NCBI GenBank assembly: GCA_017307755.1
Contig: JAFKGQ010000011.1
Coordinates: forward strand, 248,001 to 312,000
Direction of reading: 5' to 3'
DNA: 64,000 bases
Origin: Chitinophagaceae bacterium
Lineage (GTDB): Bacteria; Bacteroidota; Bacteroidia; Chitinophagales; Chitinophagaceae
The notes beneath the pieces were generated by a model that made no database searches, was not told where the DNA came from, and worked only from the letters and a program-made list of their open reading frames with translations. Made by a program: the position numbers and the translations under genes. This document shows, one piece after another, positions 43,154-52,177 of the stretch; the stretch's first letter is position 1; the number at the start of each line of letters is the position of its first letter.

Positions 43154-43954
43154 TTAAAACAGCCCTTTTTGCACCATGCCCTCATCACTTCCTAAAGGAG
43201 GAAGGTCAGGATACGCATATGGCGCATTCTTTGGCTTCCCGTCTGGCCGGGGGCTTCTGCCCCGTATGCTGAACACCGGTGCGGGAACTATCTGATCGGA
43301 GGGCATCTCATAATCCAGGATCTTCCCTATCTGCTCGTCCGTCAGATCAGGTTTCAACCATTCCATCTCCATTTCCTTTGGCAGGAACAAGGGCATCCGG
43401 AAAGCATTGGTCCCGCCGTTGTGTATCTGTCGCATGACTTCATTGCCCGCACGGGTGATAAGTGTAAACATGCCTCGCACTTCCCCCGTCTCCGGGTCTG
43501 AGGGAAGTTTGGTATTGTAATGATAAAGCCCGGGTATACAATACATATTACGGCCTTTCAACGTCACATGATACGGCACTTTGTTCTTCCAGCCCTTGAT
43601 CTCCCGGTGTTCGTAGATGCCCGTCACGGGTATCAGACAACGCTTGCTCCTGATCCTGTTCCAGAATGAACGTTTATCCCCCAGTATCTTCTCGCTGCGG
43701 GCGTTGACCATGGATTTCCGCATATCCTTTATCTTTTCCGGCGTATCCATATATTCGGCAATGATACCCCATTCAAAATATTTGCGATGGTACCGGTTGT
43801 TCTCAAAAATAATGACGGGATACCTGTTATGACCCAGCGCGAGGAAATGCATACCCATATCCAGATCGAAATTGATCTCCCCGTCATGCGTCAGGTCGGG
43901 GAAATAATCGTCTATCAATTGTAAGGCGGAATAAAAGGCGATGTCAAGACACAT
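43154..43954 (-). CDS. SRAP-domain protein (HMCES/YedK-like, abasic-site shielding)
   Basis: A 266-residue SOS response-associated protein. The nucleophile is Cys2 (MCLDIAFYS, exposed after Met removal), the catalytic acid region is CLIPVTGIYEHREIKG, and the histidine is in MRQIHNGGTNAFRMPLF. SRAP proteins form a thiazolidine crosslink with abasic sites in single-stranded DNA and so protect them. The usual IHDRMP-like motif is broken by an NGGTNAF insertion before RMP. It is the last gene of the damage-tolerance operon, 12 nt after the unknown gene. Confidence 0.88.
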   Translation of the reverse strand: MCLDIAFYSALQLIDDYFPDLTHDGEINFDLDMGMHFLALGHNRYPVIIFENNRYHRKYFEWGIIAEYMDTPEKIKDMRKSMVNARSEKILGDKRSFWNRIRSKRCLIPVTGIYEHREIKGWKNKVPYHVTLKGRNMYCIPGLYHYNTKLPSDPETGEVRGMFTLITRAGNEVMRQIHNGGTNAFRMPLFLPKEMEMEWLKPDLTDEQIGKILDYEMPSDQIVPAPVFSIRGRSPRPDGKPKNAPYAYPDLPPLGSDEGMVQKGLF

Positions 43955-43966
43955 ATAAATAATTTT

Positions 43967-44467
43967 TTAGTACATTTCTATCCTTTCAAACGGGATCGTA
44001 TCCTCCTCGCGGTCATGACTAAATTTAATAAAAAGTTCCCCGAATTCCTCGTATAGGCCTACCTGTATTTTGTCCCCTTCCTTTTGTGGGCGCCAGTCGG
44101 GATGGTGCCGGCCGATGTAACGTCGTATCTTCTGCTGGTATATTGCAGGGGGCTTCCAATCCATTCCTTTTTTGGCAGCATAAAAGACCTTATATCCAAA
44201 AGGCTGGCCTGCCGCGATCCGCAATCTCTCCACATGCTCCTCTAACGTCGCATCATATAAAAATGCATTTTTATCCTTCTTCAGGGCGGCCATGTGCTGC
44301 TCAGCCAAATCCTTTTCTTCCTCCTGGTACCCCCGTATCAAAATGGCTGCCTTCAGCCTGCTTTCCATACCCCGGGCAAAGGATTGTCTGACAAACCAGC
44401 GTTTGCCTCTGGCGACCTGATCGTCCAACAAGCCTTTTGTCAACAGGGGAAATGGGTTGTACATCAA
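43967..44467 (-). CDS. Unknown protein in the DNA-damage operon
   Basis: A 166-residue, highly charged protein: helical N-terminal half (QVARGKRWFVRQSFARGMES, LAEQHMAALKKDKNAFLYDA) and a second half with aromatic and basic residues (FYAAKKGMDWKPPAIYQQKI, YIGRHHPDWRPQ). No membrane segment or known motif. It lies 7 nt after dinB and 12 nt before the SRAP gene, so its role is probably in translesion synthesis or repair. No homologous family was recognised. Confidence 0.7.
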   Translation of the reverse strand: MMYNPFPLLTKGLLDDQVARGKRWFVRQSFARGMESRLKAAILIRGYQEEEKDLAEQHMAALKKDKNAFLYDATLEEHVERLRIAAGQPFGYKVFYAAKKGMDWKPPAIYQQKIRRYIGRHHPDWRPQKEGDKIQVGLYEEFGELFIKFSHDREEDTIPFERIEMY

Positions 44468-44474
44468 CCCTAAT

Positions 44475-45656
44475 TTAGGCTTTTTTCATGACGTCCTTCC
44501 CCTTTTTCACACCTACCGCCCGCATCAGCAAATTCTCTCCATAACGCCGCTTGATGGAATCTATCGATTGATAAAGATTGATCATCTCCTGTGTGTCTTC
44601 ATACAATTTGATCTGGTGATTGCCCGGGACCAATCGCGTAAACCTTATCCCCAGCAGCCGGATCAACAGACGCCGGTCATACAGTTTCTCAAAAAGCTCC
44701 TGGGCCGTCTTTAGCAACACCAGGTCCGCATTCGTATAGTCGACCACCTTTTGCCGGACAACCGTGTCAAAATTAGAATACCGCAATTTCACCGTCACAC
44801 AGCCTGTCAGCTTGTTCTGTGACCGAAGTTCGAAGCCGATGGACTCCGTCATACGCACCAGCTCGGCGTGCAGGAACTTCATATCGATGGTGTCTGTCTG
44901 GAAGGTCCTTTCCGTAGAGATAGACTTCTGTTCTCTATACGGGATGATGGGCGATTCATCCAGGCCGTTGGCTTTTCGCCAAAGATCGATGCCGTTCTTT
45001 CCCAGCAAGGTTTCCATCATCTCGATGGGGATAGCAGCCAGGGTCCGTACCGTCTCGACACCTCTCCGTATCAACTTAGCCGCCGTCTCATGACCCACTC
45101 CCGGCAGTTTTCCGACCTTCAACGGTGCAAGGAAATTCTTCTCCTGTCCAAAAGGTATCTCTATCTGTCCATTGGGTTTTACTTCGCCCGTAGCCACCTT
45201 GCTGATAAGCTTGTTACTGGCCAGACCATAGGAGACAGGCAGACCGCTGTCTTTTAGGATGGCGTCCCGCAGTTTGCGTGTAAACAGACTGCAGCCAAAG
45301 AATTTATCCATCCCGGACAGATCGATGTAGAACTCGTCGATGCTGGCTTTCTCAAACAAAGGGACATTTTCTTGGATGATCTCTGTAACGATGCGGGAAT
45401 GCTTGGCATAGGATTCCATATCCCCACGGATGACAAGGACTTCCGGACAAAGACGGCGTGCCAGCTTCATCGGCATAGCGCTATGAATACCAAAACGCCG
45501 CGCTTCATAGCTGCAGGCCGCGACCACCCCCCTGTCACCGGAACCGCCTACGATGAGGGGTTTGCCTTTCAGACGGGAATCTTTCAGACATTCCACAGAG
45601 ACGAAAAAAGCATCCAGGTCAAAATGTGCGATATGACGTTGCTCATTGTTATACAT
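44475..45656 (-). CDS. dinB: DNA polymerase IV (Y family)
   Basis: A 393-residue translesion polymerase. The metal-binding HFDLDAFFVSVE (N-terminus) and ASIDEFYIDLSG (near 105) carry the catalytic acids. GLASNKLISKVATG and the helix-hairpin-helix KVGKLPGVGHETAAKLIRRG follow, and the little finger domain ends at about 350. A KKGKDVMKKA tail shows no clear sliding-clamp motif. The gene starts 3 nt after the dnaE-type gene, so the two polymerases are coupled. Confidence 0.95.
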   Translation of the reverse strand: MYNNEQRHIAHFDLDAFFVSVECLKDSRLKGKPLIVGGSGDRGVVAACSYEARRFGIHSAMPMKLARRLCPEVLVIRGDMESYAKHSRIVTEIIQENVPLFEKASIDEFYIDLSGMDKFFGCSLFTRKLRDAILKDSGLPVSYGLASNKLISKVATGEVKPNGQIEIPFGQEKNFLAPLKVGKLPGVGHETAAKLIRRGVETVRTLAAIPIEMMETLLGKNGIDLWRKANGLDESPIIPYREQKSISTERTFQTDTIDMKFLHAELVRMTESIGFELRSQNKLTGCVTVKLRYSNFDTVVRQKVVDYTNADLVLLKTAQELFEKLYDRRLLIRLLGIRFTRLVPGNHQIKLYEDTQEMINLYQSIDSIKRRYGENLLMRAVGVKKGKDVMKKA

Positions 45657-45659
45657 GTT

Positions 45660-48638
45660 TTAATGGTTTCTGTTTTTTATACCTACTTTTTCCATTTTCG
45701 TAACCTCAATACTATGCACCCCAAACTCTACCACCACCTTTCCCGTGATCCTGTAAAACCCCGCCCTGGGCGGATAAGCCGCATGCACGGGAGGAAAATG
45801 CACCGTATCTATCCAGTCCTTGTTCCTATCCAGAAAAGTCCCAAAGCTCATCGTCTCCCCTTTGACGGTACGCACGGGCTTATGAGTAACATGATACCCC
45901 ATCACGGTGATAACCTTGCCCACGTACCCGGACAATTCGCTCGCTGAAGCATACTTCGCAGGATCATCATCCGCCAGCATAAATGGATCGCATACAGGGA
46001 AGCCCAGGAGTTCCACGTCGTCATAAATGTCTTCCAGGGGATAGCTGGGCAATACTGGCAGGCTGAACGAAAGAGGGGCTGTTTTGAACAAAGGCTGACA
46101 AGCCTGTCCATGGGGTCTGCTCTTCTTCTGCAGGAAATCTCCTTCCCAGAGCAGCTCTTTTTTGCTCTTCCCTGTAAACCGGAGCGCCCCTATCCGTATG
46201 AGCAATTCCAACTGCTCAGGAGATACCCCGCTCCTCTCGATAAGATCAGCCGCCGACACATAAACCCCGCCCCGGAGCCGTTCACGCAGGATACGCTCCA
46301 CAGTCCCCTGTTCCAATCCTTTTACATGCACAAAGCCCACATAGGCGTCTGATCCCTGTATATTCGTATAGTAGTCGCTGTTATTTACGCAGGGTCTGTG
46401 CACCGTTGCGCCGGCTTTCATCAGCTCGTAGAAATAAAGCTCCCGGCTGTAAAAACCTCCGAAATTATTGATCACCGCTACGGCGAACTCCATGGGGAAA
46501 TAAGTTTTAAGATAGAGGCTTTGATAGCTTTCCACGGCATAGCTGGCTGAATGCGCCTTGCAAAAGCTGTATTCTGCAAAGCTTTCTATCTGTCTCCATA
46601 CATCTTCCACTACCTCTGGCGGATAGTCAAAGCCCGCGCAATTGGCATAGAACCTTTCTTTCAACATCGGCAGGTGCCCCTTTCCCCGATACTTTGGATT
46701 GATAGCTCTCCGTAAAAGATCGGCATCCGCCATATCCAATCCCGCCCATTCGTGCGCCACCTGTATCACCTGTTCCTGGTAGATCATGACCCCATAAGTG
46801 GAGCCCAGTACCTCTTTTAACTTGGGGTGCGCGTATTCGAATTTCTCAGGGTTATTGTATCTGTATATATATTGGGCCATCATTCCGCTGCGTCCCACGC
46901 CCGGCCTGATAATAGAGCTGGCAGCCACCAGCGTCTCATAGTTGTCGCACCGAAGCTTCTTTATCAGTTGCCGCATGGCGGGAGACTCTATGTAGAAGCA
47001 GCCGATGGTATTCCCACGCCGGAGCTGTTCTTTTATCAAAGGGTCCCGTTTAAATTTTTCGACGGCCCGTATATCCACATCAACGCCTCTGTTGGCCTTT
47101 ACCAGCTCAATACATTCCTTGATATGCCCCAGTCCCCGCTGACTCAGCACGTCCAGTTTGTGAAGACCGATATTCTCGGCGACAAACATATCCATCATGG
47201 TCGTAGAAAAACCCTTCGGCGGCATATGGACAGTGCCGTAAGATGATATAGTCTCTTCGGAGATGAGTATCCCGCCGGGATGGATGCTAAGGGTGGCAGG
47301 GAAGTCCAGCAATAGCTTGCCGTACTGCAGGATTGCCCGGTGGATCTTATCCACATCCGTTCGTTTCATAAAGTTCTCCGCCCTGCCGCCGCCGTAATAA
47401 TACCCCCGCTCCGCAAGATGATCGATCTCACCCTTTGGCAAACCAAATACTTTACCTAATTCACGGACGACGGCATTGTATTGGAACGTCGCGTACATAC
47501 CCAGCAAAGCCACATACTGTCTGCCGTACCGCTTCATCATATAGTCGATGATCTCATCCCGCTCGCGATAAGAGAAGTCAATGTCAAAATCAGGCGGGCT
47601 GGTACGATGAGGATTGAGAAAACGTTCGAAATAAAGGTCCAGCTCGATGGGGTCCACGTCCGTGATCTGCAGACAGTAAGCTACGACGGAATTGGCGCCG
47701 CTGCCCCGGCCCACATGATAGAACCCCCTGCTTTGGGCATATCGGATCATGTCCCATGTAATAAGGAAATAAGCGGTAAAGCCCATCTGGTCGATGATCC
47801 GTAGTTCTTTATTGAGCCTTTCCCTGGCCTTCCTGCTGGAACCATACCGCTGCCTGCATCCGTCCCTGGCCAGCTTTTCCAGCAACACGCGGTCGTCCTC
47901 GCGGCTGGCGCTGTACATTTTTTTATTCTTGTCGCCTCCGAACTCCATCGAGATCGTACAAGCGTCAAAAAGCCTGTATGTATTGGTGATGATAAAAGGA
48001 TACTGCCGGAAGGCCGCCAGCACTTCCATCTGCGGAAGAAAATATTCCTTCTCTCCGGCAAGGTCCTCCGGTTTCAATTTTGTGAGTAAAGTATTCAGAT
48101 CGACGGCTCTCAGCAGCCGGTGCAGATTGTAATAGATCCTGTTCTGAAAAGTCACGGGCTGCCGGATGACCCATTTATCCGGGTGGGATGTCACGGACAT
48201 TCTCAACAATTTATTCACTTCGCCGGGTAGTACGCCGATGCGTTCATTTTCCAGCAGTTGCTCAGGCGCTTTTCCACCCAACGGATAGATGACAAATCCG
48301 TCTCCGGGTGCATTAAAGAATGGCTTTCCCTCCGCCTTTTCCGGGAAATCCTTTTTTGATAATAAATGTTCTGAAAGGAACTCATTGATCCAGCGGAAGC
48401 CTATGTTGCCGGCTGCAAGCAATATATACAACAGCTGATGGCCATTGCGTATCTCCACGCCGATCACCGGCTTGATCTTCTGCTCCTGGCAATACTGTAC
48501 AAAGTCCCATGCATCGCAGGTGGAGTTGATATTTGCCAGTGCCAGGGAGGTAGCGCCGGCTTCCACTCCTTCTTTGACCAGCTGTTCTGTGGAGAAGGTG
48601 CCGTATTTGAGGCTAAAAAAGGTCTTGCAGAGATACAT
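45660..48638 (-). CDS. dnaE2: Error-prone DnaE-type DNA polymerase (C family)
   Basis: A 992-residue PolC/DnaE-family polymerase. The catalytic palm has PPDFDIDFSYRERDEIIDYM and, downstream, GRGSGANSVVAYCLQITDVDP; the finger region contains GVMIYQEQVIQVAHEWAG. A helix-hairpin-helix and a C-terminal OB fold (KVITVMGYHVTHKPVRTVKG) are present. It is about 150 residues shorter than replicative DnaE. The N-terminal PHP domain begins YLCKTFFSLKYGTF where active PHP domains have an HxH motif, so metal binding is probably lost. With dinB, the unknown gene and the SRAP gene it forms a damage-tolerance operon that is the Bacteroidota counterpart of dnaE2 cassettes. Confidence 0.9.
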   Translation of the reverse strand: MYLCKTFFSLKYGTFSTEQLVKEGVEAGATSLALANINSTCDAWDFVQYCQEQKIKPVIGVEIRNGHQLLYILLAAGNIGFRWINEFLSEHLLSKKDFPEKAEGKPFFNAPGDGFVIYPLGGKAPEQLLENERIGVLPGEVNKLLRMSVTSHPDKWVIRQPVTFQNRIYYNLHRLLRAVDLNTLLTKLKPEDLAGEKEYFLPQMEVLAAFRQYPFIITNTYRLFDACTISMEFGGDKNKKMYSASREDDRVLLEKLARDGCRQRYGSSRKARERLNKELRIIDQMGFTAYFLITWDMIRYAQSRGFYHVGRGSGANSVVAYCLQITDVDPIELDLYFERFLNPHRTSPPDFDIDFSYRERDEIIDYMMKRYGRQYVALLGMYATFQYNAVVRELGKVFGLPKGEIDHLAERGYYYGGGRAENFMKRTDVDKIHRAILQYGKLLLDFPATLSIHPGGILISEETISSYGTVHMPPKGFSTTMMDMFVAENIGLHKLDVLSQRGLGHIKECIELVKANRGVDVDIRAVEKFKRDPLIKEQLRRGNTIGCFYIESPAMRQLIKKLRCDNYETLVAASSIIRPGVGRSGMMAQYIYRYNNPEKFEYAHPKLKEVLGSTYGVMIYQEQVIQVAHEWAGLDMADADLLRRAINPKYRGKGHLPMLKERFYANCAGFDYPPEVVEDVWRQIESFAEYSFCKAHSASYAVESYQSLYLKTYFPMEFAVAVINNFGGFYSRELYFYELMKAGATVHRPCVNNSDYYTNIQGSDAYVGFVHVKGLEQGTVERILRERLRGGVYVSAADLIERSGVSPEQLELLIRIGALRFTGKSKKELLWEGDFLQKKSRPHGQACQPLFKTAPLSFSLPVLPSYPLEDIYDDVELLGFPVCDPFMLADDDPAKYASASELSGYVGKVITVMGYHVTHKPVRTVKGETMSFGTFLDRNKDWIDTVHFPPVHAAYPPRAGFYRITGKVVVEFGVHSIEVTKMEKVGIKNRNH

Positions 48639-48694
48639 CGTAAGGTCTTGTGTTACAAAAGTTAGAAACTATGCCAACAAATTTAGCATACAAT

Positions 48695-48711
48695 TACTAA
48701 AAATATTAGTA
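48695..48711. promoter_or_regulatory. Palindromic operator between the polymerase operon and the plus-strand unit
   Basis: TACTAA (48695-48700) and TTAGTA (48706-48711) flank 5 nt. The 3' arm overlaps the plus-strand -7 element TATCTTTG (48710-48717). The site lies 57 nt upstream of the polymerase start. It is a good candidate for a repressor of the damage-tolerance operon; which protein binds is not known, and no lexA gene is in the window. Confidence 0.55.
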
Positions 48712-48727
48712 TCTTTGTTTCTGTAGA

Positions 48728-48835
48728 ATGTACACTGCTCTTACATTTCAGCCGATCGTGGCAAGTTGGATAAGAAAAAAGGGATATATCACAGTTGAAA
48801 AATCCCAGCCACAGATTAACTCGATGGATGAATGA
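48728..48835 (+). CDS. Possible 35-residue ORF behind a -7 element
   Basis: ATG at 48728 to TGA at 48833-48835 encodes a basic peptide beginning MYTALTFQPIVASWIRKKG. A TATCTTTG -7 element (48710-48717) lies 10 nt upstream. A 10-bp inverted repeat (48796-48805 and 48836-48845) spans its 3' end. It may be a real small gene, a leader, or the remnant of a larger gene. Confidence 0.25.
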   Translation: MYTALTFQPIVASWIRKKGYITVEKSQPQINSMDE

Positions 48836-48845
48836 GGATTTTTCA
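48796..48845. repeat. 10-bp inverted repeat after the polymerase promoter
   Basis: TGAAAAATCC (48796-48805) and GGATTTTTCA (48836-48845) are perfect inverse copies with 30 nt between. No T tract of terminator length follows. The rest of the 48639-49171 gap, about 530 bp, is AT-rich and contains no other feature I can support. Confidence 0.5.
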
Positions 48846-49171
48846 GCTGCAACATTCGGATTGGAAAAGGGAAATAAAGTTATTTATATCAGTTATGTAT
48901 AGTCGAAAATATGGAGTAATCCACTCCAAATAAAGGAGTGAAAAAATATCTAATCTTCCCTAACATTAAAAAATCAAAAAATAAATCCATTTCTTTGAAA
49001 TAAGTTTTATGTCGTAAAAAAATTATTTGCACGGAAATATCCGACCTGTTTAAAGCCTTGACAACAGCGAGAAATAGAAGATGCAGATAGTACCCGAAGT
49101 AAACTTTGGATTTTTTAGAAGAGTAGTTTGGATTACGCCAATTAGAAATTTTATAAAACCTTTTCTTTGTT

Positions 49172-49453
49172 ATGACCAATCGAGATTCCCGTTATTCGCT
49201 TATCAAACCGATGGTCGATGCCGGAAAAATTCAAATATTCACCGACATTTTCAAATACATCCCCAAGACAAAGGTCGCTACAGATCTTGGGAAAAAGGTC
49301 GATCGTTTTAATGAGCTCATGAATAATGTCGAAGAATTCAATTTAAAAGATCTGTTCCTCATTGCAAAATTCTGTGAGATGACGGAAAAGGAAATGTTTG
49401 AGCTGGTGATCACACAATATTTAGAAGTAAAAAATAGACTGCCGCATCTATAA
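49172..49453 (+). CDS. Small HTH-like protein
   Basis: A 93-residue basic protein. IKPMVDAGKIQIFTDIFKYI and KTKVATDLGKKVDRFNELM resemble the first helices of XRE-type DNA-binding domains, and the second half (FNLKDLFLIAKFCEMTEKEM) matches the last two. Similar single-domain proteins occur in other Bacteroidota as unnamed proteins. The gene is divergent to the polymerase operon and has its own terminator, so it may be the regulator of that operon. Confidence 0.6.
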   Translation: MTNRDSRYSLIKPMVDAGKIQIFTDIFKYIPKTKVATDLGKKVDRFNELMNNVEEFNLKDLFLIAKFCEMTEKEMFELVITQYLEVKNRLPHL

Positions 49454-49550
49454 AGTTTCCTGAGTACCATTACCATTGACTGTCCTTTTAGAGTTCCTTA
49501 TCCTGACCGGTGCTTACTGACGAACCCATTTCAACAACACTGTTCGCAAG

Positions 49551-49575
49551 CCGCCTAAACCCAGGCGGTTTTTTT
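49551..49575 (+). terminator. Rho-independent terminator after the small HTH-like gene
   Basis: ccgcct (49551-49556) and aggcgg (49563-49568) form a 6-bp GC-rich stem with a 6-nt loop, followed by seven T residues. Confidence 0.88.
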
Positions 49576-49626
49576 ACACCCTCTATATCTTCCGGGTTTT
49601 CTTTATCTTGTAAAAAACTACCACAC

Positions 49627-51090
49627 ATGAGAAAATTTTGCCTGCCGGTCACCGGCATTTTACTGCTTTTTATCATCCCTTTCTCTTTCACCAGCGCACA
49701 AAAAGACGTAGCACGTATAGAAAAATACAAGACCCAGGCCCTGACTGACCTCCAGGCCCAATGGGACCAGTATAAACATGTCGCCCTGCAGATATGGGGG
49801 TATGCCGAATTAGGCTATAAAGAGGTCCAAAGCTCCGCCCTGCACCAAAAGACGCTTACAGACAATGGGTTTGCAGTTCAGACGGGCGTAGCAGGCCTTC
49901 CCACCGCCTTTGTCGCCACCTATGGCAGCGGACAGCCTGTCATCGGCATCCTTGCAGAATTTGACGCCCTGCCGGGCCTCTCCCAGGATTCTGTTCCCGA
50001 AAAAAAGTCATTGGGTGCCGAGGCAGGGCATGCCTGCGGTCACCATCTGTTTGGCACAGCATCCGTGGCGGCGGCTGTCGAGCTGAAAAAGATCATGGAA
50101 CAATATCACCTCAGCGGGACCATCCGGCTTTTCGGCACACCTGCTGAGGAAGGCGGCGCAGGAAAAGTATATATGGTACGGGACGGGCTTTTCAAAGACG
50201 TGGACGTGGTCATTCACTGGCACCCTTCCACCGACAATGCAGTGGCTTACTCCACCTCCCTGGCCGTAATATCGGCCAAATTCCGGTTTCATGGGCTGTC
50301 GGCTCATGCGGCCGTAGCCCCCGACAAAGGACGCAGCGCCCTGGATGCAGTGGAAAGCATGGACTATATGGTAAATATGATGCGGGAACATGTCCCCTCC
50401 GATGCCCGTATCCATTACGTGATCACGAATGGCGGCAAGGCGCCCAATGTAGTCCCCGACTATGCCGAGTCCTATTATTTTGTACGTCACTACAACAGGA
50501 ATACCGCTCGCGAGATCTTCGACAGAGTGGTAAAAGCCGCACAGGGCGCCGCATTAGGCACTGGTACCACCATGGATTATGAAATCATCGACGGGGATTA
50601 TGACATACTGCCCAACAGGGTGTTGTCCGTCGCCATGCAAAAAGACCTGGAAAAAGTGGGCGGCGTGGATTATACACCCGCGGAAGCCGATTTTGCAAAA
50701 AAGATACAGGCGACTTTTACTTACAAAGCTCCCCCCATCGAGACTGTACAAAAAATAGCCCCCCTTCCGGCGAATATCGTGCAGGGTCCGGCATCCTCCG
50801 ATGTAGGTGATGTGAGTTGGAATGTACCCACCGTCGGATTGGGTGCCGCCACCTGGGCGCCGGGAACACCTCCCCATAGCTGGCAGGCCGTCGCTTGCGG
50901 CGGTACGAACCTCGGTCTGAAAGGGATGATGGTAGCCGCCAAGACCATGGCCCTGATGGGCATCGATCTGCTGACACAACCCTCGCTGGTGACAGCTGCA
51001 AAGTCAGCGTTCGAAAAAGATCGCGGTCCCGACTTTAAATATGTCCCCTTGTTGGGCCTTCGCCGGCCGGCCCTGGATTACAGGAATTAA
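49627..51090 (+). CDS. Secreted M20-family amidohydrolase
   Basis: The frame opens at 49510 but the start at 49627 gives a signal peptide (MRKFCLPVTGILLLFIIPFS) and is preferred; the product is 487 residues. Metal-binding sites of the M20 amidohydrolases are recognisable: GILAEFDALPGLSQD, AGHACGHHLFGTAS, PAEEGGAGKVYM and the final APGTPPHSWQ. It resembles AbgB-type p-aminobenzoyl-glutamate or other aminoacyl hydrolases. The substrate is unknown. The terminator of the preceding gene lies inside the longer frame, which also argues for the later start. Confidence 0.88.
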   Translation: MRKFCLPVTGILLLFIIPFSFTSAQKDVARIEKYKTQALTDLQAQWDQYKHVALQIWGYAELGYKEVQSSALHQKTLTDNGFAVQTGVAGLPTAFVATYGSGQPVIGILAEFDALPGLSQDSVPEKKSLGAEAGHACGHHLFGTASVAAAVELKKIMEQYHLSGTIRLFGTPAEEGGAGKVYMVRDGLFKDVDVVIHWHPSTDNAVAYSTSLAVISAKFRFHGLSAHAAVAPDKGRSALDAVESMDYMVNMMREHVPSDARIHYVITNGGKAPNVVPDYAESYYFVRHYNRNTAREIFDRVVKAAQGAALGTGTTMDYEIIDGDYDILPNRVLSVAMQKDLEKVGGVDYTPAEADFAKKIQATFTYKAPPIETVQKIAPLPANIVQGPASSDVGDVSWNVPTVGLGAATWAPGTPPHSWQAVACGGTNLGLKGMMVAAKTMALMGIDLLTQPSLVTAAKSAFEKDRGPDFKYVPLLGLRRPALDYRN

Positions 51091-51094
51091 GTTG

Positions 51095-51102
51095 TACCTT
51101 TG
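51095..51102 (+). promoter_or_regulatory. -7 element directly before rlmN
   Basis: TACCTTTG, an exact TAnnTTTG match, ends 7 nt before the ATG at 51110. It supports the short start of rlmN and an independent, leaderless-like transcript. Confidence 0.5.
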
Positions 51103-51109
51103 CCCCCTG

Positions 51110-52156
51110 ATGGATACGGGTAAAAAGAACATACGGCATTTGACTCTCAGTGAGTTAGAGCAATACTTTGAGGGCCTTGGAGAAAAAAAATTCAGGGCGC
51201 GGCAGGTCTATGAGTGGATCTGGCAGCGCCATGCCGCCGGCTTTGAGGCCATGACCAACCTCAGCAAAGATCTTCGACAGCTATTGGAAGACAATTTTAC
51301 CCTTCCCGCCCTCCGGGTGGACGCCACACAGTATTCCGCCGACGGCACCATCAAAAGCCGCTTCCGCACTATTGATAACCACCTGGTGGAAGGCGTCCTT
51401 ATTCCCACGGACGAACGTAAGACCGCCTGTGTATCCTCACAGATAGGCTGCTCCCTGAGTTGTAAATTCTGCGCCACGGGATATATGCAGCGCAAGCGCA
51501 ATCTCGATTACGACGAAATCTATGATGAAGTGGTGCTGATCAATCAGCAGTCGGAACGCGTCTACGAAAAAAAACTGTCCAACATCGTATTCATGGGTAT
51601 GGGCGAGCCCCTGCTGAATTACCGCAACGTATTAAAGGCTATCGAACGTATCACGGCTCCCGACGGCCTCGGTATGAGCCCGCGCCGTATCACCGTCTCC
51701 ACGGCCGGTGTCGCTAAAATGATCCGGCAGCTGGGAGATGATAAGGTCAGGTTCAAACTGGCCCTGTCGCTGCATGCGGCTAATGATGTAAAACGCAATG
51801 AGATCATGCCCATCAACGAAACCAATAATATAAAGGCCCTCGTGGAAGCGTTGAATTATTTCTACAAACAGACGGGTAATGAAATCACTTTTGAATACAT
51901 CCTATTTAAGGACTTCAACGACAGCCGCCAGGATGCCGACGAATTGGTAAAGATCTACCGTCAGGTACCCGCGGACCTCGTCAATATTATTGAATACAAT
52001 CCTATCGAAGCCGCTCTTTTTAGTAAACCCGATGACCAGGCTATCGACAGATTTATGCAGCATCTGGAGAACAACCGTGTAAATGCCCGTCTCCGCAGGA
52101 GCCGTGGTAAGGACATCGATGCCGCCTGCGGACAGCTAGCTAATAAGGATCACTAA
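51110..52156 (+). CDS. rlmN: 23S rRNA/tRNA adenine-C2 methyltransferase RlmN
   Basis: A 348-residue radical SAM enzyme. The CxxxCxxC cluster motif is in GCSLSCKFCATG. ACVSSQIGC, GMGEPLLNYRNVLKAI and LALSLHAANDVKRNEIMP are family signatures, and the last catalytic cysteine is in IDAACGQL near the C-terminus. It methylates A2503 of 23S rRNA and A37 of tRNAs. The frame opens at 51041, overlapping the amidohydrolase gene; the start at 51110 is preferred. Confidence 0.96.
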   Translation: MDTGKKNIRHLTLSELEQYFEGLGEKKFRARQVYEWIWQRHAAGFEAMTNLSKDLRQLLEDNFTLPALRVDATQYSADGTIKSRFRTIDNHLVEGVLIPTDERKTACVSSQIGCSLSCKFCATGYMQRKRNLDYDEIYDEVVLINQQSERVYEKKLSNIVFMGMGEPLLNYRNVLKAIERITAPDGLGMSPRRITVSTAGVAKMIRQLGDDKVRFKLALSLHAANDVKRNEIMPINETNNIKALVEALNYFYKQTGNEITFEYILFKDFNDSRQDADELVKIYRQVPADLVNIIEYNPIEAALFSKPDDQAIDRFMQHLENNRVNARLRRSRGKDIDAACGQLANKDH

Positions 52157-52177
52157 TACACCGAAAGCTGGCAGCGA

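Noticed and set aside
48889..49179. 96-codon minus-strand ORF before the small HTH gene
   Set aside because: AT-rich, aromatic/basic-rich translation typical of non-coding sequence, overlapping the start region of the better-supported plus-strand gene.
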